Shown: positions 23,201-34,044 of the stretch, piece by piece | Numbering within the stretch: the first letter of the stretch is position 1 | Layout of the letters: each line of letters starts with the position of its first letter | NCBI GenBank assembly: GCA_036898135.1 | Contig: CM072525.1 | Coordinates: 56,291,874 to 56,355,873 of the forward strand | Direction: 5' to 3' | Origin: Oncomelania hupensis | Taxonomy: Eukaryota > Mollusca > Gastropoda > Littorinimorpha > Pomatiopsidae | DNA length: 64,000 nucleotides | The notes under the pieces: model-generated | Database searches by the model: none | What the model saw: only the letters and a program-made list of their open reading frames with translations | Told to the model about the DNA's origin: nothing | Made by a program: the position numbers and the translations under genes

Positions 23201-23278
23201 ATGGAGTGTGCTGGTTAAGCGATCATCTGTGGTGCCCCTACGACCTCCGGGTTATGGGACCGGATAGGATAGGATAGG
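20201..23278 (+). mobile_element. RTE-type LINE, full-length copy 1
   Basis: Bounded by the 8-bp duplication ATTGCCAG (20193-20200 and 23279-23286). It has a single ORF with endonuclease and reverse transcriptase and ends in a short GGATA tandem repeat directly after the stop, with almost no 3'UTR. All of this is typical of the RTE clade. It is inactivated by a stop and two frameshifts. The same family occurs inverted at 24300-25455 and as a fragment at 45141-45412. Confidence 0.88.
20336..23267 (+). pseudogene. RTE copy 1 ORF, endonuclease-reverse transcriptase
   Basis: The N-terminal endonuclease reads GTWNVRTL, LGISELRWKG (Glu), QGDWNAKVG, HNQIDYIMV and SDHDLIM, the APE-type catalytic set. 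The reverse transcriptase has FIDFNKAFDRVWHAAL, GVRQGCLLSPTLFN and LRFADD. The C-terminus has RWYGHVTRSSGLAKTILQG and a GRRRGRPKKRWEDN block before the stop at 23267. Lesions: TGA at 20528-20530, a frameshift near 21490-21605 and another near 22100-22160. RTE proteins nick target DNA and prime cDNA synthesis there; this copy cannot make the whole protein. Confidence 0.88.
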
Positions 23279-23734
23279 ATTGCCAGAGCAGTGACAGTAA
23301 CAGCAGCAGGGCCGGACCTGAAAAAAGTCGAGGGGGGGTTAACAGATTTAGCGAAGGCGCAAAGCGCCGAGCCTTGTAGGGGGGTCAGGGTGCATTCCCC
23401 CCCCCCCCCCCCCCCCCACCTGGAAATTTTTTTGTTGCAAGGATGCAAAATGGTGCAATCTGGTGCAATCTGAACCTTGAAAAAGCAATTTGTGATGGTC
23501 TGGGACTTTGAGCTTTTTTAACAATTGAACTGACAAACTCTGGGGTACAAAAATTATCCTCTGCCCCTCCCTTAAAAAAACAACAACAACAACAACAACA
23601 ACAACAAAAACACATACACAAACATTTATTTATCAGCAGAGATGTTTTATATACTATTATTATTCACTACTTTTTGTTATCGTTAACGGTATAACGCTTT
23701 ACCTTGTAGTTTATGAACATCACCGCCCTGCTTT

Positions 23735-25635
23735 CACTTTCAGTCTTGCTGCACTATGTTCCTCGGCATTAGTACCATTTGTGAATTGTATCTTCTGGCA
23801 AAACAGTTCACTGCCTCTTTGAAGTCAATATCAACATCCCTGTGCACTTTCAGTAAAGCAAGTCCATTGAGTCTCTGTTGCCCCATTGTAGAGCGCAGTT
23901 AGTTTTTCAGGTTGCTCAACTGACTGTTTGAACGCTCACACTCGGCAGTAGTGATCGACAGGCATGGTGCAAAGGTTCTTTAGCATGATGAACAGGTTGG
24001 GATAAAAATCCCTGTCACAATGTTTCAGTGCTTCTGATTCCGTGGACGGGATGATAGCTGTCGCATTCTCAGCAGCACTTCGCCATTTGCAAACCCACCG
24101 TTGGTATTCTGCATCAAGGGTAGCGTTGTCTGGTAGGTCAGACTCCCACAACATTCCCAGTGTCTTCACCCCTTCTGGAACCTGCATGAAACCATCCTGC
24201 ACCAGACAGAGACCATCAACTGCTAGGTCGTGATCAGCATTTTTGAACCTCGAGTCCAATTCGGTTGACAGGTTTTCCAAGAAAGGAATGGCAATGCTAT
24301 CCTATCCTATCCTATCCTGTCCCGTAACCCGAAGGTCGTAGGGGCACCACAGTGATCGTTTAACCAGCATACTCCATCTTTCTCTGTCCTCAGCAGCCCT
24401 GATGGCTTTCGCTCAGTGTCAAACCAGTCCATTCACGAATGTTGTCCTCCCACCTCTTTTTCGGTCTTCCTCTTCTTCTACCTCCTTGCACTGTGCCTTG
24501 CAGAATAGTCTTTGCAAGGCCTGATGATCTGGTGACGTGGCCATACCATCGGAGTTTCCGTTTCTTCACCACTGTGAGCAGGTCATCGTGTTGTCCAATG
24601 GCTTGTGTGATGGTCTGTTGGACTTCGTCGTTGGTGATGTGTTGGGTATAGGAAATGCCCAGAAGTCTTCTGTAGCACCTCATCTCCATGCTTTGTATTC
24701 TTCGTTGGAGATCTGCTGTGAGGGTCCATATGCTTCGCAAGCATATAGGAAGATGGAGATGACAAGGGAGCGCAGCAGTCTTACTTTGGAATGTAGACTG
24801 ATGGTTCTGTCTTTCCAAATGGGCTTCAACCTTGTCAGGGCAGCAGTTGTTTGTGCGATCCTGGAGAGGACTTCCTGTCGGGACCCATTGTCTGATACAA
24901 TGGCTCCTAAATATTTGAAGCTATGCTATGTTGAGTATTATTTTCAGGAGGACCTTGCTGGGATGGCTGATGAGGCTGATGGTCCGGTAATTTTCACACT
25001 CCTGAAGGTTACCTTTTTTTGGCAAGAGTGATGACAAGCGACTGGGTCCATGGTATAGGCCACTCCCCACTCTGCCAGATCTTGTTACAGATAATGGTGA
25101 GGGCATCAATCATCGCTTCTCCTGCTTGTAGCAGTTCTGCGGGTATGTTGTCCACTCCCGCTGATTTCCCTTTCTTTAGCGCTTGCACTGCTGCCTCAAC
25201 TTCTTCCCGGAGAATTGGGAGGATTTCTTCTTCTTCTCTGTTCTCGGGACATGCTAGAACTGATGGGTCTCCATTTGGTGTATGGTTGTAAAGGCAGTAC
25301 TCTGTCCATCTGTCCAAGACTTCTTGTTCTTCTGTAAGGCATATGCCAGACTTCCTTTGGATCGTGGAGACTTTGGGCTGTTTGACACTTGTCAGCCGCT
25401 TCACTGTCTGGTAGGCCTTCTTGCTGTTGTTCTTGTTCAGACTGTTCTCTATTTCATGGCAATGCTAATCTTGAAATATTCTTCTGGAGTGGCCGCAGGT
25501 TGGTTGTCACGGAGAGTCTGTCGGGATGCTTGACGAGGAACAATAACATCAGTTGTCAAAGCATTTGCCATTGTGCTGACTTCAACAAACCAGGCAACGA
25601 ACGCTGTGTTCATAATTATCAACTTAGCGTCCTAA
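23735..25635 (-). pseudogene. hAT transposase C-terminal remnant (P52rIPK/ZMYM1-like), split by RTE
   Basis: Read on the minus strand: PRQASRQTLRDNQPAATPEEYFKISIA (written here as a fragment up to the insertion near 25456), then after the insertion PFLENLSTELDSRF... to HCDRDFYPNLFIMLKNLCTM at about 23960. A frameshift follows. The C-terminal dimerisation motif is still readable (CERSNSQLSNLKN, a stop, then LRSTMGQQRLNGLALLKVHR). This order matches the C-terminus of hAT-like proteins related to the 52-kDa repressor of the inhibitor of protein kinase and ZMYM1. The N-terminal zinc finger and first catalytic residues are missing. Confidence 0.8.
24300..25455 (-). mobile_element. RTE LINE copy 2, inverted, internally deleted
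   Basis: Flanked by the 12-bp duplication ATGGCAATGCTA (24288-24299 and 25456-25467), inserted in the hAT coding region. On the minus strand it runs from the endonuclease/RT linker to the GGATA-repeat 3' end. About 620 bp is missing at 24925 relative to copy 1 (the segment matching roughly 22040-22655), which removes the RT catalytic motifs. The C-terminal part (WYGHVTRSSGLAKTILQG, RPKKRWEDNIREWTGL) is intact over about 140 codons. Confidence 0.88.
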
Positions 25636-26024
25636 TTACTATTTGTAAAAAGTCGTTTTTGGGGGGGATTAGGGCAGTATCAAGGTGAAGGTGCTGGAAG
25701 AGGCTTGCGGCCAGAACAAGAAAATATGGCTGCATTTACTAATTTAGGCTTATGGGTTGGGTTACTTGGTCGTTTCAACGGGAAAACGCTTTGGACGTTT
25801 CAACGGATCCCTTGAAATGGATTTCCGTTGAATTGTCTATAAATAACTTTGTACCTTGGACCAAAAGTGACTAAAAACTGCAATGTTTTAAAAACAATTA
25901 AAACAATTTTGGAACTCTTTGCATTAAAAAAAAAATATTATTATTTTTTTTCGTTTGTAGGGGGGTCTTGGAACCCAGGTACCCTCACCCCCCCCCTCCA
26001 CTCCCCACCCTGGGTCCGGCCCTG

Positions 26025-27904
26025 AGCAGATAATTTTAACATAGGTCGTATTTAGCATAGGGGAAGTCACTGGGAGCAGATACTCTCGATTTACGAACAG
26101 ACGTCATCGCTTCCGAGTGCTTCCGGAAAAAGAAAAGACGCTTGATTGAACGGCTCATGGAGAGGTTTAGTAAAACTAAAAGGTACGACATTTTGACAGT
26201 ATGCATTACAGAAACTGACTGGTTATACTGTAAAAGGGTAGCGTGTAACAAATGGTGCGGCCGACAAGGATTCATTTATTTAGCAATTTTTATTCATTTT
26301 GTTCATGTTTTTCGAACTTGTGTGAGGAACATGCAGTAGCCATATTATTCACATGTGGCCACAAAGCACTATCAGTTTTGAGATTTTCAAGCTAACGTCG
26401 TAAAGTTATGTTGTTTCAGCTGATAAGAAGTGAACTAGAATTCTTTTGGAAATAATTTTTTATAGATTTTTATCTGTTTTGGTCAGAATTTATCGTGGAA
26501 AATGAAATTTCATAATTGTTTTAGATCTAGGTTAAGACGGTGTTATAGAATCTATAATTTCTAGGATAGAAGAGATAAATGTTGCTTAGGAAATTTACGA
26601 AGATGATGCTAAATTGAGCATGCACGAAGTTGGAAATATTAATTGCATGTAATTTTGGAAAGCTGTCAGGCAATTTTAGATTTGAATTGGTCTTTGATCA
26701 ATAATTAATGAGTTCAAGATGGCGACCTATTCTGGATGTGCCAACGGTAGGGGGGGGGGGGGGGGGGGGGGGGGGGGGAAGGGGGTAATTTGATTGGTGC
26801 GAACTAGTTTTTCAATAACCTAATTAGCATAATTGGAAGGAAAAAATGAATCATGGGAGGTCAATCTCGTTTTGGAAAACGGAAATGCTCTTTTTTGTAA
26901 ACAATAATGGCTGCCTCCTGGGTTTACTGATCAAAAGAAGTAAGTTTAAGAATTTGAGTCGATGTTTTCTCTAGAGAGAGAGTAATATTATATTTGTTTT
27001 TAACATAAAATATACTATGAGGGTATAATTAGAACCTTTTAAAAATTAAATAGATATTCTGAGGAAAAGTGAATTAGAAAAACTCTTAATCATGACTGCC
27101 TACATACTCATGCACGGAAAGAGGGGGAACTCCTATTACGTCATATACAAAAATGCGAGACGCTCTCACGGATTATTTCCCTTTGCTCGGGATAGCTACC
27201 ATTGATCATCTGCTATATATGAATTAACTATGTGTGGTCACTTATTAAGCCTGTGCCATTGCAAAAGAACATTCTATGGCAACGTTTGCATAAACCAAAC
27301 TTTTAACCATCATTATTATTAACATTCCACTACTGCTGTTTTTTTTTGTTTTGTTTTATGTTTACTTGTTGACATTTATTTGGTGCTTTTATGCTGTTTA
27401 TGTGTGTATGTCATAGGTTCGTTTTCTGCCCTTGAATTTATTATTTGTTAATCAACGACAGATATTTTACAATTAACATTTATCCTAAACTGTGTAAATC
27501 CGTAAACGTAAGAGAGAGAGAGAGACAGAGAAGGGAGGGTGGGGTGGTGGGGGGGGGGGGGGGGGAAGAGAGCTCTGTCATTCAATCAATTAATCACAAT
27601 AAAGCACAATAACAAAATGTTTCAGTAATAGTATGAATTTAATTTATATCAGGTGCCCCCTCTCACCCAACCCTCTCACCTCCCACATCACTGGCTTGAT
27701 AACATCGTCATTTCATGATCAACTCTTATACCTCCCACATCACTGGCTTGATAACATCAGTCACTACATGATCAACAGTTTTTTTCTCTCACGTCTCAAT
27801 TACAGATTCTCCAGAGGAAGTGAAATCTTTCTGACGAAGTGACATATATCTGTCTGGCATTCATGCCGTTACACTTGGCATGTCTTCTTCTTCTTCTTCT
27901 TCTT

Positions 27905-27935
<31 letters not shown>

Positions 27936-27937
27936 TT

Positions 27938-27979
<42 letters not shown>

Positions 27980-28079
27980 GAACACAAAATAAGACACACG
28001 TTTTTTCCAGCTGTCAAACAAGACAACTGGACTGGACAGTCAAAGCATTTGGGGTAGCATGTACATCTTGATTCTTCTA
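26025..28079. other. Long non-coding stretch with mononucleotide and dinucleotide tracts
   Basis: Mostly AT-rich unique-looking DNA. Recognisable items: a run of about 28 G at 26750-26778, a second G run at 27548-27565 after an AGAG tract, and a 52-bp tandem duplication at about 27679-27782 (CACATCACTGGCTTGATAAC twice). No exon with convincing splice sites was found. Confidence 0.6.
27884..27980. repeat. (TTC)n and (ATT)n compound microsatellite
   Basis: About 17 TTC units followed by about 14 ATT units. Confidence 0.95.
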
Positions 28080-28318
28080 GCGTCCTAAAATGCGCGCCTC
28101 GCCCGTAACCCTGAAGCGCGGTAATGCGCGCCTCGTTAGTGCATATTTTAGTCATGAAATCACAGGAAATAGGAACTCTCCAGTGCGTGAGGGAAGGTTT
28201 AGTCAACTTCCGGAAAGGTTCACGTGTGTTTTCCGCTATCGTTTTCTCAAGTTTGACGTGGTTTTGTGTACTTTTTTAACGATTGTGTTTGAGGTTTGAG
28301 TTAGCAAAATTTTCGGCC
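28080..28318 (+). promoter_or_regulatory. CpG-containing promoter / 5'UTR candidate
   Basis: This is a local rise in CpG in an AT-rich region (GCGCGCCTCG occurs twice, plus GAAGCGCGG). It contains an ETS-type site ACTTCCGGAA (about 28206), an E-box CACGTG (about 28222) and TTTGACGTGG (about 28251). It ends at an ATG in good Kozak context (GGCCATGG). No TATA box is seen, as in many housekeeping promoters. The role is inferred from composition and position only. Confidence 0.4.
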
Positions 28319-28433
28319 ATGGTGGCAGGGGAAAGCTCCGACAGTAATATTGATTTTGGTAACCTTATCGATCAGCTTATTGCTGAAAGAGCGCAAGGAC
28401 GTGATGTGGGTCCCCTTGGTGTAGACAACCAGA
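28319..28433 (+). CDS. Candidate first coding exon of an unrecognised host gene
   Basis: The ATG in GGCCATGG opens a 115-nt segment encoding MVAGESSDSNIDFGNLI and then DQLIAERAQGRDVGPLGV, ending at a consensus donor A/GTGAGT (28434). The peptide is acidic, non-repetitive and in normal animal codon usage. It sits just downstream of a CpG-containing, ETS- and E-box-bearing segment. The exon ends with one spare nucleotide, whereas the next candidate exon (31168) needs two from upstream. At least one further exon must therefore lie between them if they belong to one gene. I do not recognise the protein. Confidence 0.5.
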
Positions 28434-31167
28434 GTGAGTTTTCTTGTCTGTGTTGACTGTGCACACATTCACATGCAATCCACACTGTCTTGTTGTTTTA
28501 TTAACATAGTCCATAAAATACCTGTAATTATGAATTAATTACAAGATTCCAACAGGTAAAAATAGTACTAAAGTCAAAATGGTTCTTTGGGAACATAGAA
28601 TAACCATTTTGTAATCCTAAAATATGAACATCACTGTGACAATAAATTAAATAAATAAATTTTTGCATGTTTTTTTCAAATTCATAACACAATAAGCTTG
28701 AAATCCTTACAGGATATAGGCACAAATGTACAGGAAACCTTATAGGTCACCAATGATCTAGTCCCTACACTACTACAACTACTAGTACTACTACTACTAC
28801 TACTACTAGTCTAATGTCTAGATCACTGGCTTACAAGTTACATACCAGTGGTGGAGGATTGGGGATTTGAAATACGGTAGGTAGAGCATTCCACATCAGC
28901 CTCTTCCTTTCTTGGGGGCAATTGAACTGTAAGCTTCGAAATGATCACTACAGAACTTGCAGCCTTTTTTTGTTGAAATCCTCAAGTTCAAGGCCTTACC
29001 GGAATTTTTGCCTGCAAAGCTGGATCCACTTTTTGCATCTGTTTCACTTGGTCGCCTTGTGTCTTTCTGCCACAAATACAGTGTGGCTTGCCTTGGCCCC
29101 GAGCATGTGGTCGTTGAACCTGTAGTAACATGAGGTTTCTCTGTCCTGGCCGGTGACTTCTGTGTAGAAGACTTTCGCCCAGTGATGCCGTGCTGACATC
29201 ACCCCTGTTAGTCGCCTCTTATGACACGTCAGGAAACGTTGGGTCTATTCTAATCAGTGCCCGAACCCACAGGGCATAATCACAGACTATACCCAGACGA
29301 AAACCTCCCTTCATTTTGCGGTGCCTTTTTACAAAACCCTTGAAAATGGGTTGATTAGGGGTTATAGTGGCGGCTGTGAAACACTGAAAGTGAAGCGCAG
29401 AGCAGGAGAGAATAGTGGCACCACAACAGTGTGTACACTTTCAGTTGCAAAGAGAACTCTTTATTTCGTTATCCGCTTGACGAATCAAGTTATGTGTGGT
29501 AATTACATATAATTGCATGCTATTTGCAATTTATTTTATCTGTGCAAAAGGTCAAGTCTACGCACACAAAAAAGTGGATTAACTCATTTGACAGTTTCAA
29601 AAATTCATTTTTGCAGTAATTTGTTAAAACAAACATTCATTTTTGCAGTAATTTGTTAAAACAAAAATGGCCAGGTTTGTTTAAAAAAATAAAAAATAAA
29701 AATTGAGGCGTTGCTACTTCATGCAGCATTCTCCAAAACACAAAAGGATGGTGTTTGTGATCCAAAATGTAGCAAAGCACAAACTCCTCAAGGAATTTTG
29801 AAAAATGTAAACTTTATGTTTACTGAGTCATTGTATGTAAGTCTAAAAAAGCTTAGTTTGAGATCACTTTCATGAATGAAATTTTATGGTATTATGTTTT
29901 TATTGTTGCATAATTATGTATTATAACTAATGTCTTTGTTATGTGGATGTTGATTTTATACAATGTATACTTAAAAAAACCTCTCTTGTGATATTGAACA
30001 TGTATGTTTTTATCTCATGTTTTAATATTGTTTAAATATTTATTCTTGTATGTGTGTGCCTGTTAATGCTTAGAGCAGACTTTAGTTTGGTTTAGTACTT
30101 AATAGATTATTATTATTATTATTATTAATTATTATTATTAAATAGAAATTATAAACTACGCATCTACACAAACCACCAAAAATCATTTAACATAATTAGG
30201 CTTATTATCTATCAGCGTTCCATACGCCTATAGCGCAGTAGCGTTACAAAAGTGCAGACACATGATTTCATTCACAGGCATCGACTGGGTCTTGCACAGC
30301 CATTAAACAAAGTACAATAATTAATAATACTAATACAATTCTTGATAAATAACAACAGCATACACAATTAATGAATTAATACATAAATAATAACGCTTGG
30401 ATATATATATTTCCAAAAAGTGAGAGTAACAAATCTATTGTTCTCTAGTACCGTCAGCTACAACAATCAACCCATTCGCAAGAGAGGCAAGTTATAAAAG
30501 TGGCTTGTTTTTCGTCTGGGTATAGTCTGGTTTAATCCACTCTCCTAGGATTCAAGTTTTAACCAACAGTCTGACATAAGGTTAAATGTGCCATGCATGC
30601 TCAACAGTTTTATTTTTAATATCCTTTTTAATTGTATTTTTATTGGATTGAATGATCCAGACTCCAGTCCTCAGTGTTAATGCACTTGTGCACAACAAGC
30701 CTGTTTCATAAGTGCTATTGCAACCACTGAGAGGTTTTCCAACTCCAAGTATTGAGTAATATATTTTAATGTTGAATTTTGCCATTTCACATGCTTTGCA
30801 GGATGTATCCATGGAATCTGCAAAATAGATAAAAAAAATCACCAAGTGCTATGTCTTCAAAAACTACTTTCAAGGGGTATGATTTTATTAACATTTATTT
30901 GATTGCATAGTTATTACTGATAGTGATACAAAACAAAAAAGATCTTTCTCAGGACTACTCTCCACCATTCTGCCTTCAGCACTTAAGAGTTGTTAAAATA
31001 CAATTTAATTGGAGGCAGTGAGAAATTGAATAAATAATAATGAACACATAAATTGGTATTACTTGTAAGTTGTATAGATGTTCATTCATTCCCTCCTCTT
31101 TGAATACTTTGTTAAAAAAAATTATTATTTATTTTATATTGTTAAATTATGTTATGATATTTCACAG
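28434..31167. other. Presumed intron sequence with small repeats
   Basis: Contains a CTA microsatellite (28783-28808), a repeat-like block near 29195-29275 (GTCGCCTCTTATGACACG, CCCGAACCCACAGGG), a direct duplication of about 30 bp at 29605-29662 and the 21-bp inverted repeat described separately. The missing middle exon or exons could lie here, but I could not identify one. Confidence 0.5.
29283..30529. repeat. Perfect 21-bp inverted repeat 1.2 kb apart
   Basis: Arms at 29283-29303 and 30509-30529 are perfect reverse complements; each contains AGACTATACCCAGACGAAA. They could be the termini of a 1.25-kb non-autonomous DNA transposon. No matching target duplication was found outside them, and no coding sequence lies between. 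Confidence 0.6.
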
Positions 31168-31275
31168 ATTTACTTTCAAGAAAAAGTCCACTGGTCAGTT
31201 CCTCCCACCACCTTCAGTAAAATCAACTGAACCTCAGCCGACACCTGCTTTTGTTTCTAGCCCTGCATCTAGCAT
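31168..31275 (+). CDS. Candidate internal exon of the same host gene
   Basis: The acceptor TATTTCACAG/A and consensus donor AT/GTGAGT bound 108 nt. The open frame reads FTFKKKSTGQFLPPPS, then VKSTEPQPTPAFVSSPASS, a Pro/Ser-rich, basic-to-neutral segment. Two nucleotides (AT) are left over at its end; they join the first base of the exon at 34595 to make an ATG codon and keep the frame open. That phase match is the main evidence that the two exons belong together. Confidence 0.5.
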
Positions 31276-31616
31276 GTGAGTGTTCAGCAGATTATATTAA
31301 CTGTTGGATTTGGGGGGGGGGGGGGGGGGGGTTTGTTTTTTGGTAGTTTAACTGTAAGAAATCAGGGTATGAAAGAAGGATGATTGTTTATTTTCAGATG
31401 AGTTTTTTTTTGAAAATGTGTGGCTTTTACATTAAAAGATGGTATCATGTACAATTGTTGCTAAAGCTGTAGGTGTCTCAGTGATGTCATTTTCGTCGGC
31501 AAATCGGCCATTCACCGATAAAATTTTTAAATGTCCGAAAGAGTCATGTTCTGATCGGCCCGCTGTCATAAGTTTTACGCCTCAATCGGCCACCCTTTGT
31601 CCGTTTTTTTATTTGC

Positions 31617-32433
31617 TTGTCTCAAGCCACCGCCCTTCGTGTGCGGGATTGTGTTGATGACGTCAGGCGTTGGATGACGTGCAACAAACTTAAACTAAAT
31701 GATGACAAAACTGAAATCCTTCTCATCCACCCCCAAAACAAACCTCTTCCTCCATCTGCTCCTTCTGTTATCTCTATCGGCAACTCTGACATCACACTCT
31801 CCACCTCGGCCAGAAACCTAGGAGTCACCTTCACAGACACCCTCTCCATGGACAAACACGTCACGAATATTTGCAGATCTGCATACATTGAACTTAGAAA
31901 CATCAGTACCATCAGACACCTCCTCTCCTGTGACGCCACCAAAACTCTTGTCTGTTCACTCATTCTTTCAAAATTTGACTATTGCAACACTCTTCTAGCA
32001 GATATCCCTCAGCACCTCACAGACAAACTTCAGAAGGTACAGAACTCAGCGTGCAGACTCATTTTCAAAGCAAAAAAGCGTGATCACATACAACCACTCA
32101 TGCTAAAACTTCACTGGCTCCCAATATCCTTCCGCATCAAGCACAAGACTGCCAACCTTTGTTTCAACTCGTTCACTGACCCTCACTTCCCTGTCTATCT
32201 CTCTGAACTCTTTGCTTCCATACACTCCCTCCAGACGCTTACGCTCCTCCTTCGACAGAAGAATCCTCTCCATCCCACGCACTAGAACCAAAACCTTCGG
32301 TGACCGCTCTTTCGCCTTCCACGCGCCTACATTTTGGAACCAGCTCCCCTCCCACATCCGTCATTGTGAAACCTCCCCCACCTTCAAGAGGTCCCTGAAA
32401 ACTCACCTGTTCAAGTGTGCTTATGACCTGTGA
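31617..32433 (+). pseudogene. L2-like LINE reverse transcriptase C-terminal fragment
   Basis: Encodes VRRWMTCNKLKLNDDKTEIL, ARNLGVTFTDTLSMDKHV, STIRHLLSCDATKTLVCSL, LSKFDYCNTLLADIPQ and LQKVQNSACRLIFKAKKRD, the thumb and C-terminal region of L2/CR1-type reverse transcriptases. After a frameshift near 32230 it continues TPSRRLRSSFDRRIL... and AFHAPTFWNQLPSHIR. The YADD-containing catalytic core and the endonuclease are absent, so it is non-functional. Confidence 0.85.
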
Positions 32434-32580
32434 CGTTCTCGCCTTGCCTCGTTCTCGGCCCGGGTGTTGTATCCTAACTGTCTATGTGACATTTATAAAT
32501 TGTGTTCATTATTTTTCTTACAGAAAGCGGAAAGCGATCATGTACAGCCAATCGTTTTATTATTCTTGTTTAAACTTGTT

Positions 32581-33050
32581 AACTGGACTTTGTTAATCCA
32601 CGTATTATAGTTAAACTTGTGTTGTATGCGTGCTGTGTGAGTGTATGTGCGCAGGCGTGTGTACTACTGTGTTAGTCAAATTAATTATATATGTGTACTT
32701 ACTTTTTATGTCATTATCTGATTGATTTTAGTCGCAGTTATAGTTCTTTAAAGGTTTTAAAAGTAAATTGTTAAGCGCTTATAGCTAGATTAATAGGTAA
32801 GCACTATATAATAATTGGACTTTGTTAATTTACGTATTATAGTTAGACTTGTGTTGTATGCGTGCTGTGTGAGTGTATGTGCTCACGCGTGTGTACTACT
32901 GTGTTTGTCAAATTAATTATATATGTGTCTTAACTTACTTTTTATGTCATTATCTGATTGATTTTAGTCGCAGTTATAATTCTTTAAAGGTTTTTAAAAG
33001 TAAATTGTTATGCGCTTAGAGCTAGATTAATAGGTAAGCGCTATATAAAA
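32581..33050 (+). repeat. 232-bp tandem duplication in the L2 3'UTR
   Basis: Two units, each starting GGACTTTGTTAAT and ending AGCGCTATATAA or AGCACTATATAA, are about 95 percent alike by eye. Duplicated 3' ends could give the element two recognition sites for its own reverse transcriptase. Confidence 0.85.
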
Positions 33051-33080
33051 AGGCCTGTAATAATAAAAATAATAATGTCT

Positions 33081-34038
33081 ATTTCGTTGTTATTGCTTCT
33101 GGCTATATTAATTTACTATCGCATAAATAGAGATGTTATGAGTTATTGTCGAACATCACGTATCGGAAGCGCCAAGCAGACGACACATGCATCAGCATAG
33201 AGAGTTAGAGTAACGCCCCTTGTTGCGAACGGCGTGCCTCTTTCGAAATGCCGGCGAAAAAGAAGCCTAAACTTATCAGTGGCCAGCGCTTCCTCTCGTT
33301 TGGTGTTGGAAAGAAAGAAAAAGAGAAAAAGAGTTGAACAACCTCTCAGACTGCGACAAATCAGGGTGATGCAGCGCCATCTAACACTGTGACATTGGAC
33401 CTGACTCAGACTGTTTTTGTTTTATGTGTTTGCATGATCAGGGATTCACCTAAGTTCACAGTTCAGTTGAAGAGTTTATTAGTCATCCATTCTAGTCATT
33501 TCATCAAGTTTTATATTGTTTTTTTAATAAATGTAAGTGACACTTTTTTTGTCAATGTTCTGTGTGTGGTATTAGTTGCAACATTTTTGTAAGTCAAAAT
33601 GATGGCCGAAAAGATTTTCAAAATGTCCTAAAGGTTTGTGACTGAATCGGCCAAATGGCCTACTCTGATAATTTCTAGCAACATCACTGTGTCTGTTTTT
33701 TGGTATGTAAACAAATAACTGTGCCTAATGTGCACACTTTTGTCACAGTGCTATTTTTTTTAGAATCAACCGTGATAGGCTTTTAAACAAATGAAGTTAT
33801 TGATTTATCTAATATTAAATAACCTTACTTTTGACAGAAGTTCTTTTTTATCTTAACCTGATTTTTGTCCCCAGTGCGGCAACACTCACAGTCAATTTGA
33901 AAATGATCTGTGACACTGAAGTGTATGTTCTTGAAGCCTTTGAAGTCCATTTTGAAAGTTATTTATCAAGTGTGTGCATCATCGGCCTAGACATATAAAA
34001 ACACGTAATAGTTTTTGTTTTTCTTGAATTACTATCAG
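33081..34038. other. Presumed intron sequence, no supported gene
   Basis: AT-rich. A 29-codon frame at 33248-33337 (MPAKKKPKLISGQRF...) resembles the basic N-terminus of some transposon proteins but is too short to call. The segments at 31490-31605 and 33600-33670 share ATCGGCC motifs and may be two parts of an older repeat split by the L2 insertion. Confidence 0.45.
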
Positions 34039-34044
34039 AACTGA

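Larger units (their letters stand above)
23307..26024 (-). mobile_element. hAT-like DNA transposon with nested RTE insertion
   Basis: Terminal inverted repeats CAGGGCCGGACC / GGTCCGGCCCTG (12 bp) lie at the two ends, and the interior encodes the C-terminal part of a hAT-type transposase on the minus strand. Ends of this kind are common in animal hAT elements. The flanks share AGCAG but no clear 8-bp duplication. A poly-C tract (23396-23417) sits near the left end. An inverted RTE copy (24300-25455) interrupts the coding region, leaving about 1.55 kb of hAT sequence. The element is dead. Confidence 0.75.
31617..33080 (+). mobile_element. L2/CR1-superfamily LINE, 5'-truncated
   Basis: Contains the last third of a reverse transcriptase ORF followed by a 3'UTR that ends GCGCTATATAAAAAGGCC and an AATAAT-rich tail. 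The 3'UTR holds a 232-bp tandem duplication (32581-32812 and 32813-33050). A related fragment lies inverted at 44740-45060. Confidence 0.8.

Noticed and set aside
23299..26032. 8-bp target duplication for the hAT-like element
   Set aside because: The flanks share only AGCAG next to the termini; an 8-bp repeat could not be made without mismatches.
26750..26778. Long G run as a functional G-quadruplex element
   Set aside because: A pure homopolymer is more likely a slippage product or an assembly or base-calling artefact; G runs at 27548 and 31311 and the C run at 23396 are similar.
33248..33337. Small ORF encoding MPAKKKPKLISGQRF
   Set aside because: Only 29 codons, no splice or homology support; possibly the start of an old transposon gene.
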